DNA from: Mallotus nudiflorus
Lineage: Eukaryota; Streptophyta; Magnoliopsida; Malpighiales; Euphorbiaceae
Assembly (NCBI GenBank): GCA_947683625.1
Contig: CANTUR010000680.1
Span: forward strand, 567,501 to 631,500
Length of the DNA: 64,000 nucleotides
Direction: 5' to 3'
Positions 47,051 to 59,018 of the stretch are shown piece by piece (positions within the stretch are counted from its first letter, which is position 1; each line of letters starts with the position of its first letter). The notes beneath the pieces were generated by a model that saw only the letters and a list, made by a program, of their open reading frames with translations, had not been told where the DNA came from and ran no database searches. A program made the position numbers and the translations under genes.

Positions 47051-47643
47051 TCGTGAGATTATGTTGGTTAAGTATGATTGAAAGTAGGTTTGATGGTCTC
47101 ATAATGTTAAGTTTTTACAAATGTAACAAGATTAATTAGTGACATGACATTATTTGTTATTTCCATTAGATTTGGTATTTAATCATAATGGCCTCCTACA
47201 AACTTAGCGAATCCTACACTTCCAAAGTGGGAAATGGAAATCCCTTATTAGATGGACTTCTAGTGGGTGATGGAGTTCTTAATAGGTCACCAATATCCCT
47301 CAAGTACACTTTGCCATTCTTGTAATATTAGTTCTTATTACATGGCAACTCTTGCCATCACATCTTATATGAGGTTCCATCAATCCGACTCCTAATGCTT
47401 AGAGATCTCAGGTACATATTTCATTCTTAACCTCTTTATATTTGTTAGGTCCATACAATTGCATAGATTTAGTCCTTGTAAGCTCCTCCCGATCGATATA
47501 GAATTGCTCCCTATTAGGATCACCTTATAACCCATTTTTAACCAACTTTTACATACTTTTAGCCTCAATACTTGTAACTAACAATAATTATAATCATAAA
47601 ACTTATAATTATCAATCAATTTAGCATGTGTAAAGTGTAAAAA
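47051..47643 (-). other. Leader/5' gag remnant of copia element 2
   Basis: No convincing coding frame is seen. The region lies between the gypsy LTR and the primer site, where the leader and first part of gag should be; the N-terminal gag core is probably deleted. Confidence 0.5.
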
Positions 47644-47658
47644 GTAGCTCTGATACCA
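47644..47658 (-). other. Primer binding site of copia element 2 (initiator tRNA-Met)
   Basis: The minus strand reads TGGTATCAGAGCTAC, one base before the LTR end at 47660. Confidence 0.93.
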
Positions 47659-47659
47659 T

Positions 47660-49995
47660 TGAAAGGAAACAGTTATGCAATAATCAAGTGTGGTGAGCAC
47701 ATGCCTTAAATAGGGTGAAATTTTAAAATTTGAACTTAAATAACCCTTCACCACATGAAGATTTCCGTTCCCATAGATCCATTTTGCATTTACACATAGC
47801 TAAACTACACATCAAACTGTAAAATAACAAAGTTGGAAGTCTAAGTTTGAGAATACTTACAATCTCTTAAGTTTGATGTAGACTATAAGTGTTCTACAAG
47901 CTTTTAATTCTTTGGTTCAACTCTTGAATCAAATGCTTAGCCTCCCAAGTTTTAAGTTTACAGCTTGAAACAATAAAGCTTCACCAATCACCTTCTTGCT
48001 TAGGTGGATCTTAGTAGCAAATGCCCTCTCTATTGACCCTTAAAAACTTGCACTAGCTTAATCCTTTAGCAAGAATAATTTGGTTTTATTTTTGGTGTAT
48101 GTTATTTTTCTCCATTTTTGTGTCTCTACACATAACTTTATCTAACCTTAGAAACATATCTTAGGGTATGTATATATAAGTAGAGAAAGTAAAACCTTAT
48201 CACATTATGAATGTACAACTCATGATGACAAATATGCAACTTGTATACTTATCTAGTGCACCAAAAATTATGTAGAGAATTAAGACATCTCATGTATATG
48301 TTTACATATATTCTCTTCACTTAATCATGTAACCTAATCCTTATCTTTGCCTTAGTTAAATTTATACACATAAGAGATAATGTGTGCTAACATGACAAAT
48401 TGGCCATGGTCAACATTTTACACTTAAGTGATGATGTATGACTAACATGACAAGCCAAATAAGCCAAGCTAAATACTTATCATGCCCATAGTCAACATTA
48501 CACACATAAAGGGTAAGGCATGCCTAACATGACAAATTTTGACCAAGTCATGTTCATATGGATTTGGGCTAGTAATTAGGCTAACATTTGCCCTAGCACA
48601 ATCCATATAACAAATGGGCTTAGATTAGGTCCACAGGATTTCTCAACATCTTGGATTAATCTTTAGTACAAAACCCTTTTAGGCCTAGGCCCAAACAACT
48701 TAGGTAATTAATTCAAGTCTAATTATAAATAACATATATTATTAATTTATTACTTTAATTAATATCTCATATTAATTAATAATAAATTAATAATTAAACC
48801 CTTTATTTGAATTGGATTTCATGATATGCTAGAATCATTGCTTAAAGCATAAATCTAATTCCATTAATCTTTATTATTTGATTAAATGCTTTAATCAATA
48901 ATTAGATTAATATTGATGGTGATTTGGTGAAAATCTTTTAGGTGTGACTTACTAGGTTCATGTCTAATTGGAAATGAGAAGATGAAATCAACACTTGACA
49001 TTATTTAAAACTCCTTCCAAGTTTGAATGTTAAAATCCCAATTTTACACATTTAGTTCTCATAACTTGTGAGTGACCACTAGTGTCAATATCATAACTAC
49101 CCAATTAGAAATGAATGCATGTATTGATTCATATAAACCCTTTCGGTTATAATTACAAAAAATCCCTTCATTAGAAGATCTCGATGTTGCCTAGAGTCAA
49201 GTTTTAGTTAAACTCTAATAGCTACATCATATGACCTCATCTCAAGTATTAATTCTTGATAAAACATTATGAATACTAGAAATAGCTTGCTAGCGTTGAA
49301 ACTTTTTCAGGCTATGTCATGTTTGTCCTAGCCAATAACTTATTCGTCAATAATGAACTTAGATAGCATAGGATCTTAACCCGGTTCACTCCAAGCAATG
49401 AATCCTATCTTAGTCGAACACTAATCCCTACATTTAACCAACTAGAGCCACTGCACACCATATACCCATGTGTAATTAACACAAGTTTGTAAGTCATAAC
49501 AAACTCTAACCTTTCAAATGTGGATGACCATGTCACCTCAAGTTAAAGGACTATGTGCACCATTATGATCTAGATTATGATCATTGACTATAAGTGATTA
49601 TCATTGTAATCATAAATCTAATGTCATGTTCAATCCACCCATCATATGAGTATCCACATGTCTATTATGATATCTTATATTAAGTAGCATGAGACTCACT
49701 AACTCCCACTATTAGTATCATATATTAATCAAGGAAAATAGGCATAAGTGATAGTTAAATTAATATTACCCAAATATTAATTTATCAATTATAAACATTT
49801 TATACCATATGTATTAAATAAATTTGTTACTCATATTATTAACTCTTGATAATAGATTTATTTAACATTTTGCTAATGGGTAAATATTTAAATAAATAAA
49901 AACTTTAGATTAAAGAATATTCTTTATTGCCATTTGGGATTTTTACAATGTTAAAATATTTTATTAGCCTCTGAGGCATACCACCTATGCTAATA
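47660..49995 (-). repeat. 5' LTR of copia element 2
   Basis: It is a 2336-bp LTR; the plus strand starts TGAAAGGAAACAG at the primer site and ends CCTATGCTAATA. The part from 48310 aligns with 30745-32386. The final CA has become TA. Confidence 0.9.
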
Positions 49996-51015
49996 GGGTT
50001 AAGGTTTGTTTTTAACATTGGGTTTTTTTCTGGATCTTCAATTTTTCTAGAGTTTATAAAGTTTTAGATTTAATCCTTAAGGATGCAACAGTTATCAGTT
50101 GTGTAATTGATCATTTGGTGGAAGTGGAAATAAAGGTTGGGATTAATGTGTGTTGGTAAAGGATTGGGTAAGAGTTTGGTTTCAAAAGGCTCTAAGAGGT
50201 CTTTTGGTTGAAGTTCTTAGAAGAGTCTAAAGGGGGGTCAATCAAGCTTTGAAAACTTTCTATGGCGATCAACTATAGGTAATTTTGAAAACTTTAGATG
50301 CAATAGATTATAATTCACTAAACTAAACTCTGGTTACCTATTCTTTGATTCTTGGTTTTGTCAGGCTTAGGACAATGGGGTTGATTATTGTGGTATTGTG
50401 AGGGCCCATTCATGAGTACATAAAGTTGATTTAAGCCTTTGATTAGGATATCAATATTTTCCTTCATTAGTAGTTAAGGCTGAGAGATCTTACACTTTAT
50501 TTGAACCTCAAACTAAGTTTCTTGTAGGCTAATTCTTGAATCTCTATTGCCAATTCAAATGCAGTTACACTAGTTTACTTGGGAAAAGACTGGAAAAGTC
50601 TCTATTTAGAAATCTCATAATTACTTTTAATATCCTTAGGTATGCTCAGGTATGCTCATGTCTTCTTTCCTTTTGTCCATCTTAGAGTTAGGAGCGCCAG
50701 GTGCCTCCTAGCTATTATCGCCTAAGAGAATTACCTCATATATGGCATTTGGAGTTTGGTCAAATATGTTTATTACTTTAGTCTTTAGGATAGTCCGGAT
50801 TTCAGCTCGAAGGAAGTCAGTTAAGCCAACATCAACCATAAATCATTTCATATGATCTTTGAGTAGGTCACTGATGCTTTGATTCCTATATTGTTCAGCC
50901 ATTTTGATGCCTAACCGTTGCTTCCTCAAGGGAATTTGAGGGATCTTAAGCTTACAAGGCTTTTTAGGAAGCTACCTTGCTACATAAATATGATAATGTT
51001 CTATAAAATGGGTGG
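49996..51015 (-). pseudogene. Unidentified coding-like remnant
   Basis: On the minus strand, about 50945-50650, one frame reads KQRLGIKMAEQYRNQSISDL, LKDHMK, a stop, then FMVDVGLTDFLRAEIRTIL, KTKVINIFDQTPNAIYEVILLGDN, a stop, APGAPNSKMDKRKEDM. Composition and the amphipathic pattern look like real protein, and both stops fit transitions. Another piece near 50570-50490 reads ELAIEIQELAYKKLSLRFK. I do not recognise the family; a gag-like or ORF1-like protein of the element that copia element 2 entered is one possibility. The rest (49996-50300) holds nothing visible. Confidence 0.4.
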
Positions 51016-53143
51016 TGTAAGCACTAAATTTTAGGATGACATGAGTTTGGATGTGACACAAGACCCAATGATGAAAATTTATCTCCGTTCATATTAGTTT
51101 TTGAATCTCAAGGCTTAATTACAGCTTTTTAAGGACTTAATTGAAATGTTTTTTTAGGGAACCAATTGAAAAAGTTTTAATTCTTTTAGGGGTATTTTTG
51201 TATATATATATTACTAATCGGAAATCTCTAATTTCAATCGGAATTCTACTATTCCAATTGGTATTTTTTATATTTTTAATTAATTTTGATTTTTGAAAAT
51301 TATTTTTCTTATTTTTTATTGGTTAAAAAAAATTAAATAAAAAGGGGGATAAAATCTTCCTGATAATATATCATTATCATGAAGTTTAATTTATGATTTT
51401 TTGAATTTATCTTTCATGATTTGTTATTAGAGGGATTAGGGTTTTGTTTCTAGAGCTATAAAAGGGATGTTTTCTTCATTCTAAGGGGGTTGGAGCTTCG
51501 GCTTTGAAAAAAAAAATCATAGAAAGCTTCTTCCTCACCTATTTCTTTCCAAAAAAAAAGGATAGTGAGCAAAAAATCAGAGAGCAAGCTTTTCAATCAA
51601 AGAAAAAAGAAAAAAAAAAGAAAGCTTTGAAAAATGGAGAAATTTTAGACAAAAATTATTGTTCTTAAAAAGTCAATCAAGCTGGAGAAAAAAATTAATT
51701 AGATTCTATTTCAACATGGTGAAATATTATTCTGATGGGCATTCAAACAAAATCTACACAACATTATTCATCTCTTACTCTTTTCTTTTCTTTTTTAATT
51801 TTTTTGTCATTATTTTCCCTATTTCATTTTATTATTTTTATTATTTCTGTGTATTTATTTGATTTTAGTTTTAATTCATTATTTTATTTTTCTTTATTTA
51901 TTAATTCTAACCTTTTTTTTTTATTCTTTATGTTTCATGTTTTTTGTGATGATGAATATATGATTGAACCAAGGAAACTCACAGATAATCCATGAATGAA
52001 AGCTAAGAGTCAAGATCCCAATTTAATTTAATTTTGCTTCATTTAGTTTATTTTATTGGATTTTTAGGTTTTGAATTTGTTTAATTTGTCTTCTTAAGGG
52101 TTGTATTTTAATTTTATTTTCTTTATTATTTTGGTAGATTTTGTAGTAGCCTTGATAGTGAGAAAAATGAAAATTTAGTTCTCTTGTTCTTACAAAAAAA
52201 TTAATTAGTAAATTAGGTTTAATTTGGTAAACCCTAATTAAAATCAATGGAAGCAGTAGATTAATTTAGGTTGCATGTTAAGTAAAATTAGGGTTTTTAG
52301 AAGAAATAATTTAATTGCATGGTTGATCTTTTTTTATTTTTTTTATTTTTTATTTATTTATTTATTTTTATTTTTGTGTGTTTTGGGCCCCAAGCCTATG
52401 TTAGGCTCTAACCCGTTTACTAAATAGGCTTTTAATTGGATTTTTAAGTTTAATTATTTTTAAAATCAATTTAGGCCCATTTAGATTAATTTAGATTTAA
52501 CCTCATTTTTAGTTAATAAAAGTAACTTAGATTTAGCTCATCCCATTAATTTCATTTATTTTAAAACAAAAAGACTTAGGCCCATTTTTTATTTAAAATC
52601 AAGTTACAATTAGGCCCACTAATTAATTCTGTTAGTTAAAATTCATAGACTATAGGCCCATTTCTTTAGTTAAATTAAAATAAATAGACTTAGGCTCATT
52701 TATTAACATGTTGGTCCACCTTTAGTCCATTTCACTTGTAAATAAAAATGTAGAATTAGCTAACTTTAAAATAAAATTAATATAGTTTAAAGCTAGGGAC
52801 GATGCACTTCGTATGCATTGTTTACATGTATTTTTCATGACTAATTTGCCTGGAGTTTATTGTTTTAAATAAGGGTTTATATGAAATTACATGTAAATAG
52901 AGAATAAGATAGTAATTCATAAAGTAATTCTAAATAAACACAAAACTGAAAGAAGTTAGTATTTCATACCCAGAATCTCCTGGTTATGGTATTGGCTTTC
53001 TTTTAGGGAATTGAGTACCACCATTTTTCAATTTGTCATGCCATGTCTTTATGATAATGGTTAGTGTGTTCTCTAGAGCCCTAAGCTCAAATAGTGTCAC
53101 AGTTGCTAAAATCTTGGATGCGCGCTAAACCCCGCTATCTATA
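51016..53143 (+). repeat. 5' LTR of element E
   Basis: It starts TGTAAGCACTAAATTTTAGG and ends CCCCGCTATCTATA, with the last CA changed to TA, 2128 bp. The U5 end is the inverse of the starts of 12118, 44854, 54764 and 61694. The primer site follows one base later, which sets the orientation of the whole family. Variable palindromic units lie at about 51212-51263. Low-complexity T/TTTA runs occur at 51780-51910 and 52330-52375. Confidence 0.88.
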
Positions 53144-53144
53144 G

Positions 53145-53161
53145 TGGCAACTCCACTAGGG
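53145..53161 (+). other. Primer binding site of element E
   Basis: TGGCAACTCCACTAGGG, one base after the LTR. It differs from the D site by a G-to-A and a T/C change. Confidence 0.75.
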
Positions 53162-53938
53162 ATAAGAGATACTAATTCTACTTGTGTTCTTTAGAATTAT
53201 TTTATTAATTATTATTTTATTTTTGCATTCATTTTGTATGTCCCTATTAACTGATGGTGTTGGTTTATGGTTCCATGATTCCATTAGCTTTATGGAATTA
53301 TAGATTGGCTAACCATCACTCTTAGCCTTAAATCAATTCAAGAAAGATTACCGGGCTCATCTCACTAGAGCTTGTAACCTAATTCCTTAAAGGGGTTAGT
53401 CTTCTCTCAAGTTAGTAAAGGATGTCGGGCCCCTCTAACTTGGCCTATGACTCAAGTCTTAAAGGAGGGCATCTAGCTAAGGGAACCTTGACTTTTCACC
53501 GAACCCTAACCATATATAATGGCTTAGTTACTTTCCTTAGAATTACCCAAATTGCTTGTATAATTGATTGCCATGAGGCATTTCTGTTTATAATAGCCTA
53601 GACACATAATTTTGAAGCTCATTTAAGCTAATAAAGATTGGACTAGACCTTCATACCTAGAAATATTGTTTCTATTCTTTTATTGCTTTAAGAGAGATTT
53701 GGCATACGCATCAATTCTTGATATCCCCTTTGATATTAAGGCTAAGATAAAAAAAAATCCTAGGAAAATAGACTCACTATTGAACACGTGTGTAGGAGGA
53801 ATAAGGTTAGAAGGATGAATGTTGTACACTTGATTGATACTTGTTATTTGCTACTTGTTGCATAGCACGTGCATCATGCATACATGCATTTCAACCATCA
53901 CACTAACACTTTGTTTTGCAGCCATCATAGATTCATCT
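53162..53938 (+). other. Leader of element E with conserved block and predicted splice acceptor
   Basis: The segment is untranslated. 53758-53805 is the 48-bp block shared with B and D. CACTAAC at 53901-53907 and CTTTGTTTTGCAG ending at 53921 look like branch point and 3' splice site 18 bp before the gag ATG, matching the same features in D. Confidence 0.65.
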
Positions 53939-54763
53939 ATGTCTTCTTGTATTTAGGGATGGAAAGGTAGTAGACTACGAAGAACAAATTTAAGTCCTAA
54001 AGCCATAGCAAAAGAAATCCTTCACATACTATAGAATAGTCATATTAATCTATTTTACTTGGATGCTTAACCAACTCTAAATGAGCATATAGAAATGGAA
54101 CAACAACAAGGAGGGAACTGGACCTTAGAAGACATTAAAGGAGCTTTGATGGATGATATGAGGGCTATGAAGGAAGATGAATTGAGACATGCTTCATCTA
54201 AATTGATGCAACCTGCTGCTGCTATTATACCACCACCTACAATTGAGCAACCACCTGCTATTGCAGCTATCCCACTTACTACAAATGCTCCACCTACTAC
54301 TAATAATGTTAGGGGGCAACCTGTTGCTAGAAACCCACCTGCTGTTGATGTGAAGCTTAAGGATGTTAAGGACTACATGATAGAAAAGGAAAAGAGAGAA
54401 TCACTTGAACTGGTACAAGACCATGAGTCCAAGTAGATGCAAGCATTGACTTAGAAAATGTCCAAGATGGAAGAGCTGATTAGAGGAGAAGGAATGGGAT
54501 ATTCATTTAACTTTGATGATATGCTGCTAACAGAGGGTAATAAGCTACTTAAGATATTCAAAATGCCTCAACTACAGAAGTTTAATGAAACTAGAGATCC
54601 TAGGATTTGTCTTAGTTAGTACATAACAACTATGAGTACTACTAAGGCCCCATTAGCAGTGATCACTAGATTATTTGTACTGTCTTTAGAGGGAATGGTT
54701 GTAAACTGGTATAATAGGTTGGAAAAGTCTGTCAGGTTTGACTAGAAAGAATTGTGTACTACT
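53939..54763 (+). pseudogene. Element E gag, first part
   Basis: ATG at 53939 starts a frame shared with element D (SSCI, a stop for Trp, GWKGSRLRR). From 54095 an open stretch of 113 codons follows: MEQQQGGNWTLEDIKGALMDD, then a Pro/Ala-rich linker and KLKDVKDYMIEKEKRESLELVQ. After two stops the gag core reads MEELIRGEGMGYSFNFDDM, PQLQKFNETRDPR, STTKAPLAVITRLFVLSLEGMVVNWYNRLEKSV and KELCTT, exactly where the LTR enters. Stops at 54434, 54449 and 54618 are TAG. Confidence 0.88.
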
Positions 54764-56822
54764 TGTAGACGGCGGGGTTTAGCGCGTGTCCAAGATTTTA
54801 GCAACTGCAATACTGTTTAGGCTCAAGGCCTTAAAGAACACACTAACCACTGTCACAAAGCCATGGCATTGAGATAAAGAGTCGCCACCCAGGGTAATAA
54901 CTGGGACAATTTGATTGGTGGTACTCAATTCTCTAAAAGAAAATTAGCACCATAACTAGGAGATTCTGGATACGGAATACTAACTTCTCTTAGTCTCGTG
55001 TTCATTTAGAATAATTTAATAAACGATTATTTCATCCTCTAATTACATGTAATTTTATTAAACCCTAATTAACATCCATCTACCAAAAAAGGCAACAAGT
55101 CAATAAAATTACAAGTAAAAAATGCACTCAAGATCGTGTTGTCCCTAAGTCTAAACTATGTTAATTTTATTAAAAAAGTTAGCTAAATCTACATTTTATT
55201 TACAAGTGAAAAATGGACTAAAGGTGGGCCTATATTTTATTAATTAGTGAGCCTAAATCTATTTATTTTAGTCTTTCTAAGATATGGGCTTAAGTCTATT
55301 CAATTTTAAAAGAAAATCAAATTAGTGGACTTAAATCTAACTTGGTTTTATTTTAAGTGAAATGTGGTCCTAGGTCTATTTATTTTAAAAGAAATGAAAT
55401 TAAGTGGGTTAAGCTAAGTCTAAACAATTTTAATTAACTAAGCGAACCTAAAATCTAATTAACCTAATGGGCCTAAGTTGATTTTAATTATTTAAAAAAC
55501 CTAAATCGTTTTTTAACCCTATTTATTAAGTGGGTTAGACCTAAACGTGGGCTTGAGGCCCAAAAAAAATTAAAAAAATATATAGAAAACAAGCTCAAAA
55601 TAAATAAAACACCAAAAAATATATCAAACAAATATTACAATGATTTTCTAAAAAAACCCTAAATTAATTACATGCAAACCCTAATTTAAGCTACTGCAAC
55701 CATTAATTTTAATTGATTTTTTTTTACCCAATTGAACCTAATTACTAATCAATTTTAAAATACAAAAATTTAAATCTTTCAGTATTCCCACTACTGGGGC
55801 TATTACAAACTACGTACAGAATTAAAATTAAATAATTATACACCTAGAAATTAAAATAAACTACACAGGATACCAAAATGCAGAACAAAAATTAAAATCC
55901 TAAGAAATATTATTAAAACATTACACATTCATCCATGGCATTCCATGGATTTTCTGTTTAATTAAACACAAACGGTATCCTTCTCCTCAATCCACGTACA
56001 AAAATCAAAAAAACAAAAAAAAAAAGCAATCAAATTAGTAGTGAAATTAAATAATAAAATGATTAATGAAATGAATAAAAATCACAAAAGAGAAGAAAAA
56101 AAAATGAATGTTGTGCATATACCCTTTTTCGGCCCCTCATATTAGGATTTTCACCGTTAAAATTGGCTTAATGTTGATTTGATTATGGACTGAGACTAAA
56201 AATCATTGTATCATCTTCCTTAAATGAACTGCAAAAATTAGGGTTTTTTAAAGAACAAAAGAAATCAAAACTTTTTTTTCCATCTGTAAAAAATCCTCCA
56301 ACCAAAAAACCTCAGCCGCTCCCCCTCTCGTACGCATGCAGACTCTGCTTTTAAATGCAGAGTCTGTGCGTACTGAACTTCCTCCAAAGGAGGAACAGAC
56401 CTATCTGATCAGATCATATATCATTTTTTTTATTTCAAAAAAAATATATGTTCTACATTTTTTAAAAAAAAAAACCTTATCAAATAAAATTTGAATTTTT
56501 CAACCAATCAAAACACTGAAAAAATTGATAAAAATAAGGAAAAATATGCGATAAAAAATGGCATTACACAATGCCGATCAGCATTATGTAATGTTGGTCC
56601 GCATTACACCAATGCCGATCATAAATTTTTAATTACACCAACTTTTAATTAACAAAAGACCCTTGAAAAAAATGACTTATTTGCAATCAAATCTTAAAAA
56701 ATATTACAATTTAGTCCCTAAAGTCCAGAAAATCAACAACCAAGTTCAATTTTTGAATAAATTTCATCATAGGGCCTTATGTTGCAATTGTACCAATTGC
56801 ATCCCGAAATTGGGTGTTTACA
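54764..56822 (-). mobile_element. Solo LTR of the D/E family inside element E gag
   Basis: It begins TGTAGACGGCGGGG and ends GGGTGTTTACA, 2059 bp, flanked by perfect CTACT (54759-54763 and 56823-56827). The gag reading KELCTT is followed after the LTR by FLKQYDYNM in the same register. The orientation is opposite to the host element. A palindromic cassette lies at 56561-56631. Confidence 0.95.
56561..56631. repeat. Palindromic units in the U3 of the solo LTR
   Basis: AATGCCGATCAGCATT and related phrases (core palindrome AATGCCGATCGGCATT) recur at about 20-21 bp spacing: 56571, 56591 and 56612. They lie 190-260 bp from the U3 end. Confidence 0.8.
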
Positions 56823-56858
56823 CTACTTTTTTGAAACAGTATGATTATAACATGAAAA
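56823..56858 (+). pseudogene. Element E gag, short middle piece
   Basis: After the target duplication the sequence reads TFLKQYDYNM, the gag segment that normally follows the WKELxxxF block. It is cut at about 56859 by the next insertion. The ORF spanning 56663-56878 is a fusion of LTR and gag sequence and not a gene. Confidence 0.75.
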
Positions 56859-58418
56859 GAGTCCTAGAGGGGGGGTGAATAGGACTATCAAATAAAAATG
56901 AGAAATTAAAATATTCTTTGCAAGAAGTAAATAGAAGTTGAGAAGGAAGAATAAAGAACACAAAGATTTAAGGAGTTCGAATTCAACAACAATCCTACGT
57001 CTCCACCTAATTTATCCCCAAGTTAGGATTTTCAATCACCCACAATCTTATTCATAAGATTGAGACTATACAAGAGTTTTACGGCTCACTCTTATAACTT
57101 TACAACATGAGTTTTCAAGGCTCACTCAAAAAACCAAAACCCAAGTGTTTCAACGAACAACACTTAAACCAATTCCTTTGGAAATAAATCTTACTTCCCT
57201 TCTAATCTAACCCAAGATTTAAGATGAAGAGAAATTCTATTTCTAAAATACACCCAACTCTCACAAGAGTTATATAAATAAAGAATTATTTAAGAGAAGT
57301 TAAGAGCTCAATGAATACTTAAGAAATAATGAATGATAAATAAGTTTATTAGCTTCCATTCAGCTCTAAAGGTATTTATACTAAAAAATATAGCTGTTGG
57401 AGGTGCAAATTATGTGTCCAACATCTATATTTTGAATTATTGAGATTGATGTTGTCAAACAGCTATTCATGGATTGAAACCATAATTGGCTCCTCAAGAC
57501 GTTTGAATTTGTCCACACTTTCTTCATAAAAGCTATAGATATTTGAATTATATTTCTATATCAATTCTAATCACCTAAATTGGACTTCTTCAGCTCAAGA
57601 TATGTCCAAAATACTAAGGATTGTGCAATATATAATGCAGACTATGGTCAAACAGCTACACCTAAATTGAAGCTGTGATTTGCTCCTAAAGAAATTTGAA
57701 TTTACCCATACTTTGTTAATGAAAGCTATAGATATTTGAATTATATTTTCATATCATTTTTAATTACCTAAATTTTACTTTTGAAGCTCAGGAAATGTCC
57801 AAATTACTAAGGGTTATGCAATCTAAAATACAAAATACTATCAGACAGCTATACACAAGTTCAAGACATGATCTGATCCTAAAGAAATTTTAATTTTCCA
57901 ATGTTTTCTTCATGAACGTTATAGATATTTGACTTTTATTTTTATATCATTTTGAATCACCTTAATTAGAATTATGTAACTCAAGATATGTCTAAAATAC
58001 TAAGAGATGTGCAGTCTGAGATGGCAGACGTATATGTGGATTTCAAATAAAAATTTGCCTAACCAAATGAACTTGGATTTTAACAAATAAGCCCAATTCA
58101 GAAAGCTCAAGATGTGTACTTCAAATTTTAAGAGGCTCATTTTCTCATTTAAGAGCTTTAAAGATGTCAAAAGCCTTCTTGAATCTTAGAGGTTCAATTT
58201 TCCTGAAAAGTCACTATATATCCAAAAGTGTACATGCTTGGTAAATGTATGGTATATAATTCCCTACAAACTTAATTGAAGTTATTAGTATAAAATTTTT
58301 TTTATCAATGTCCAAAATTTGGATTTTGATCATGCAAATGGTCAACATAACACTAGATTGGAAGTTTCCATCATAAATTTGGAAATAACTAAGCAAAAAT
58401 CAAAAAAAAAATCTTTTT
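56859..58418. mobile_element. Unclassified insertion with ~192-bp tandem repeats in element E gag
   Basis: The gag reading stops at about 56858 and resumes at 58419. The insert begins near GAGTCCTAGAGGGGGGGTGA, a phrase I associate with a dispersed plant repeat whose class I cannot name, and ends in an A-rich run (58396-58410). Within it, AGCTATAGATATTTGAATTA recurs at 57531, 57724 and 57916 (193 and 192 bp). No target duplication, LTR terminus or protein motif was found. The A-rich end would suit a retroposon. Confidence 0.55.
57410..58010. repeat. Three tandem ~192-bp units
   Basis: Each unit carries, in order, CAAACAGCTA, a GCTCCTMAAGA phrase, GAATTTRYCCAYACTTT, AAGCTATAGATATTTGA, a CACCTAAATT phrase, GCTCARGAWATGTCCAAA and ACTAAG. 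The period is 193 then 192 bp, with about 20-25% divergence by eye. Confidence 0.85.
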
Positions 58419-58977
58419 ATGCTTTCTTGGCCAGATTTATGAATAAGGTAGGATTACTGAAAAACAAGTTGGATAACAAAGATTAGGTTAGGATGATAGT
58501 TCATAACATGTCACTTAATTTGATTGAGAGATTGCAAATGATGAATCCTAAAACATTTATAAACTTATATAATAATGGTTTGCAAGCTGAAGAGATTAAG
58601 AGTGAGAAGAAGAAAAGTTTTAAAAGTATAGGAACCCGAAATTACCCAACTAGGGGCACACAATAGAGAAGTACTAGTTGAGCTATAGAGGTGTGTGCAG
58701 TTCAACAGCCCAGGAGATTCTCCAATTTTAACCAACCACTTTCCAAAGTCATAGACTGTTTGATCCAAAAAGGCATGCTTAGACCCTTAACCTTTTCCAA
58801 ACTACCAAACCCAAATGTTATAGGCTATGACCTAAATAGCTACTGTAAATTTCACCAAGTAGCTGGCCACTCCACAAACACCTGTATTTGCTTAATATAT
58901 GAAATCCAAAACCTTATAGACTTTGAAAAAATCACAGACCTCAAAAAGTCCAATTCCAACCCAAACACTAAAAAATA
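58419..58977 (+). pseudogene. Element E gag, last part with zinc-finger-like motif
   Basis: It reads AFLARFMNKVGLLKNKLDNKD, a stop, VRMIVHNMSLNLIERLQMM, NLYNNGLQAEEIKSEKKK. The open stretch 58691-58978 follows: AVQQPRRFSNFNQPLSKVIDCLIQKG, then YCKFHQVAGHSTNTCICLIYEIQNLID, a C-H-H-C zinc-binding motif typical of Tat-like gag-protease junctions. Stops at 58489 and 58665 are TAG. Confidence 0.85.
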
Positions 58978-59018
58978 ACCCTTTCCCATACTACTAAAAT
59001 ATTCCACCACCAACAACC

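Larger units (their letters stand above)
30745..49995 (-). mobile_element. Copia element 2, split by two later insertions
   Basis: In minus orientation: 5' LTR 49995-47660, initiator tRNA-Met primer site, leader, gag, protease, integrase, RT, RNase H, polypurine tract and a truncated 3' LTR (32386-30745). Copia element 1 entered between gag and protease (at 35394/44357) and a gypsy solo LTR entered gag (44854-47050). The two LTRs differ at more than 10% of bases where I compared them. The right end is CTAATA with the final CA changed to TA. Confidence 0.9.

Noticed and set aside
51659..51995. Hydrophobic plus-strand ORFs that resemble membrane segments
   Set aside because: The T-rich U3/R region of the E LTR gives Phe/Leu/Ile by composition; two overlapping frames look equally hydrophobic.
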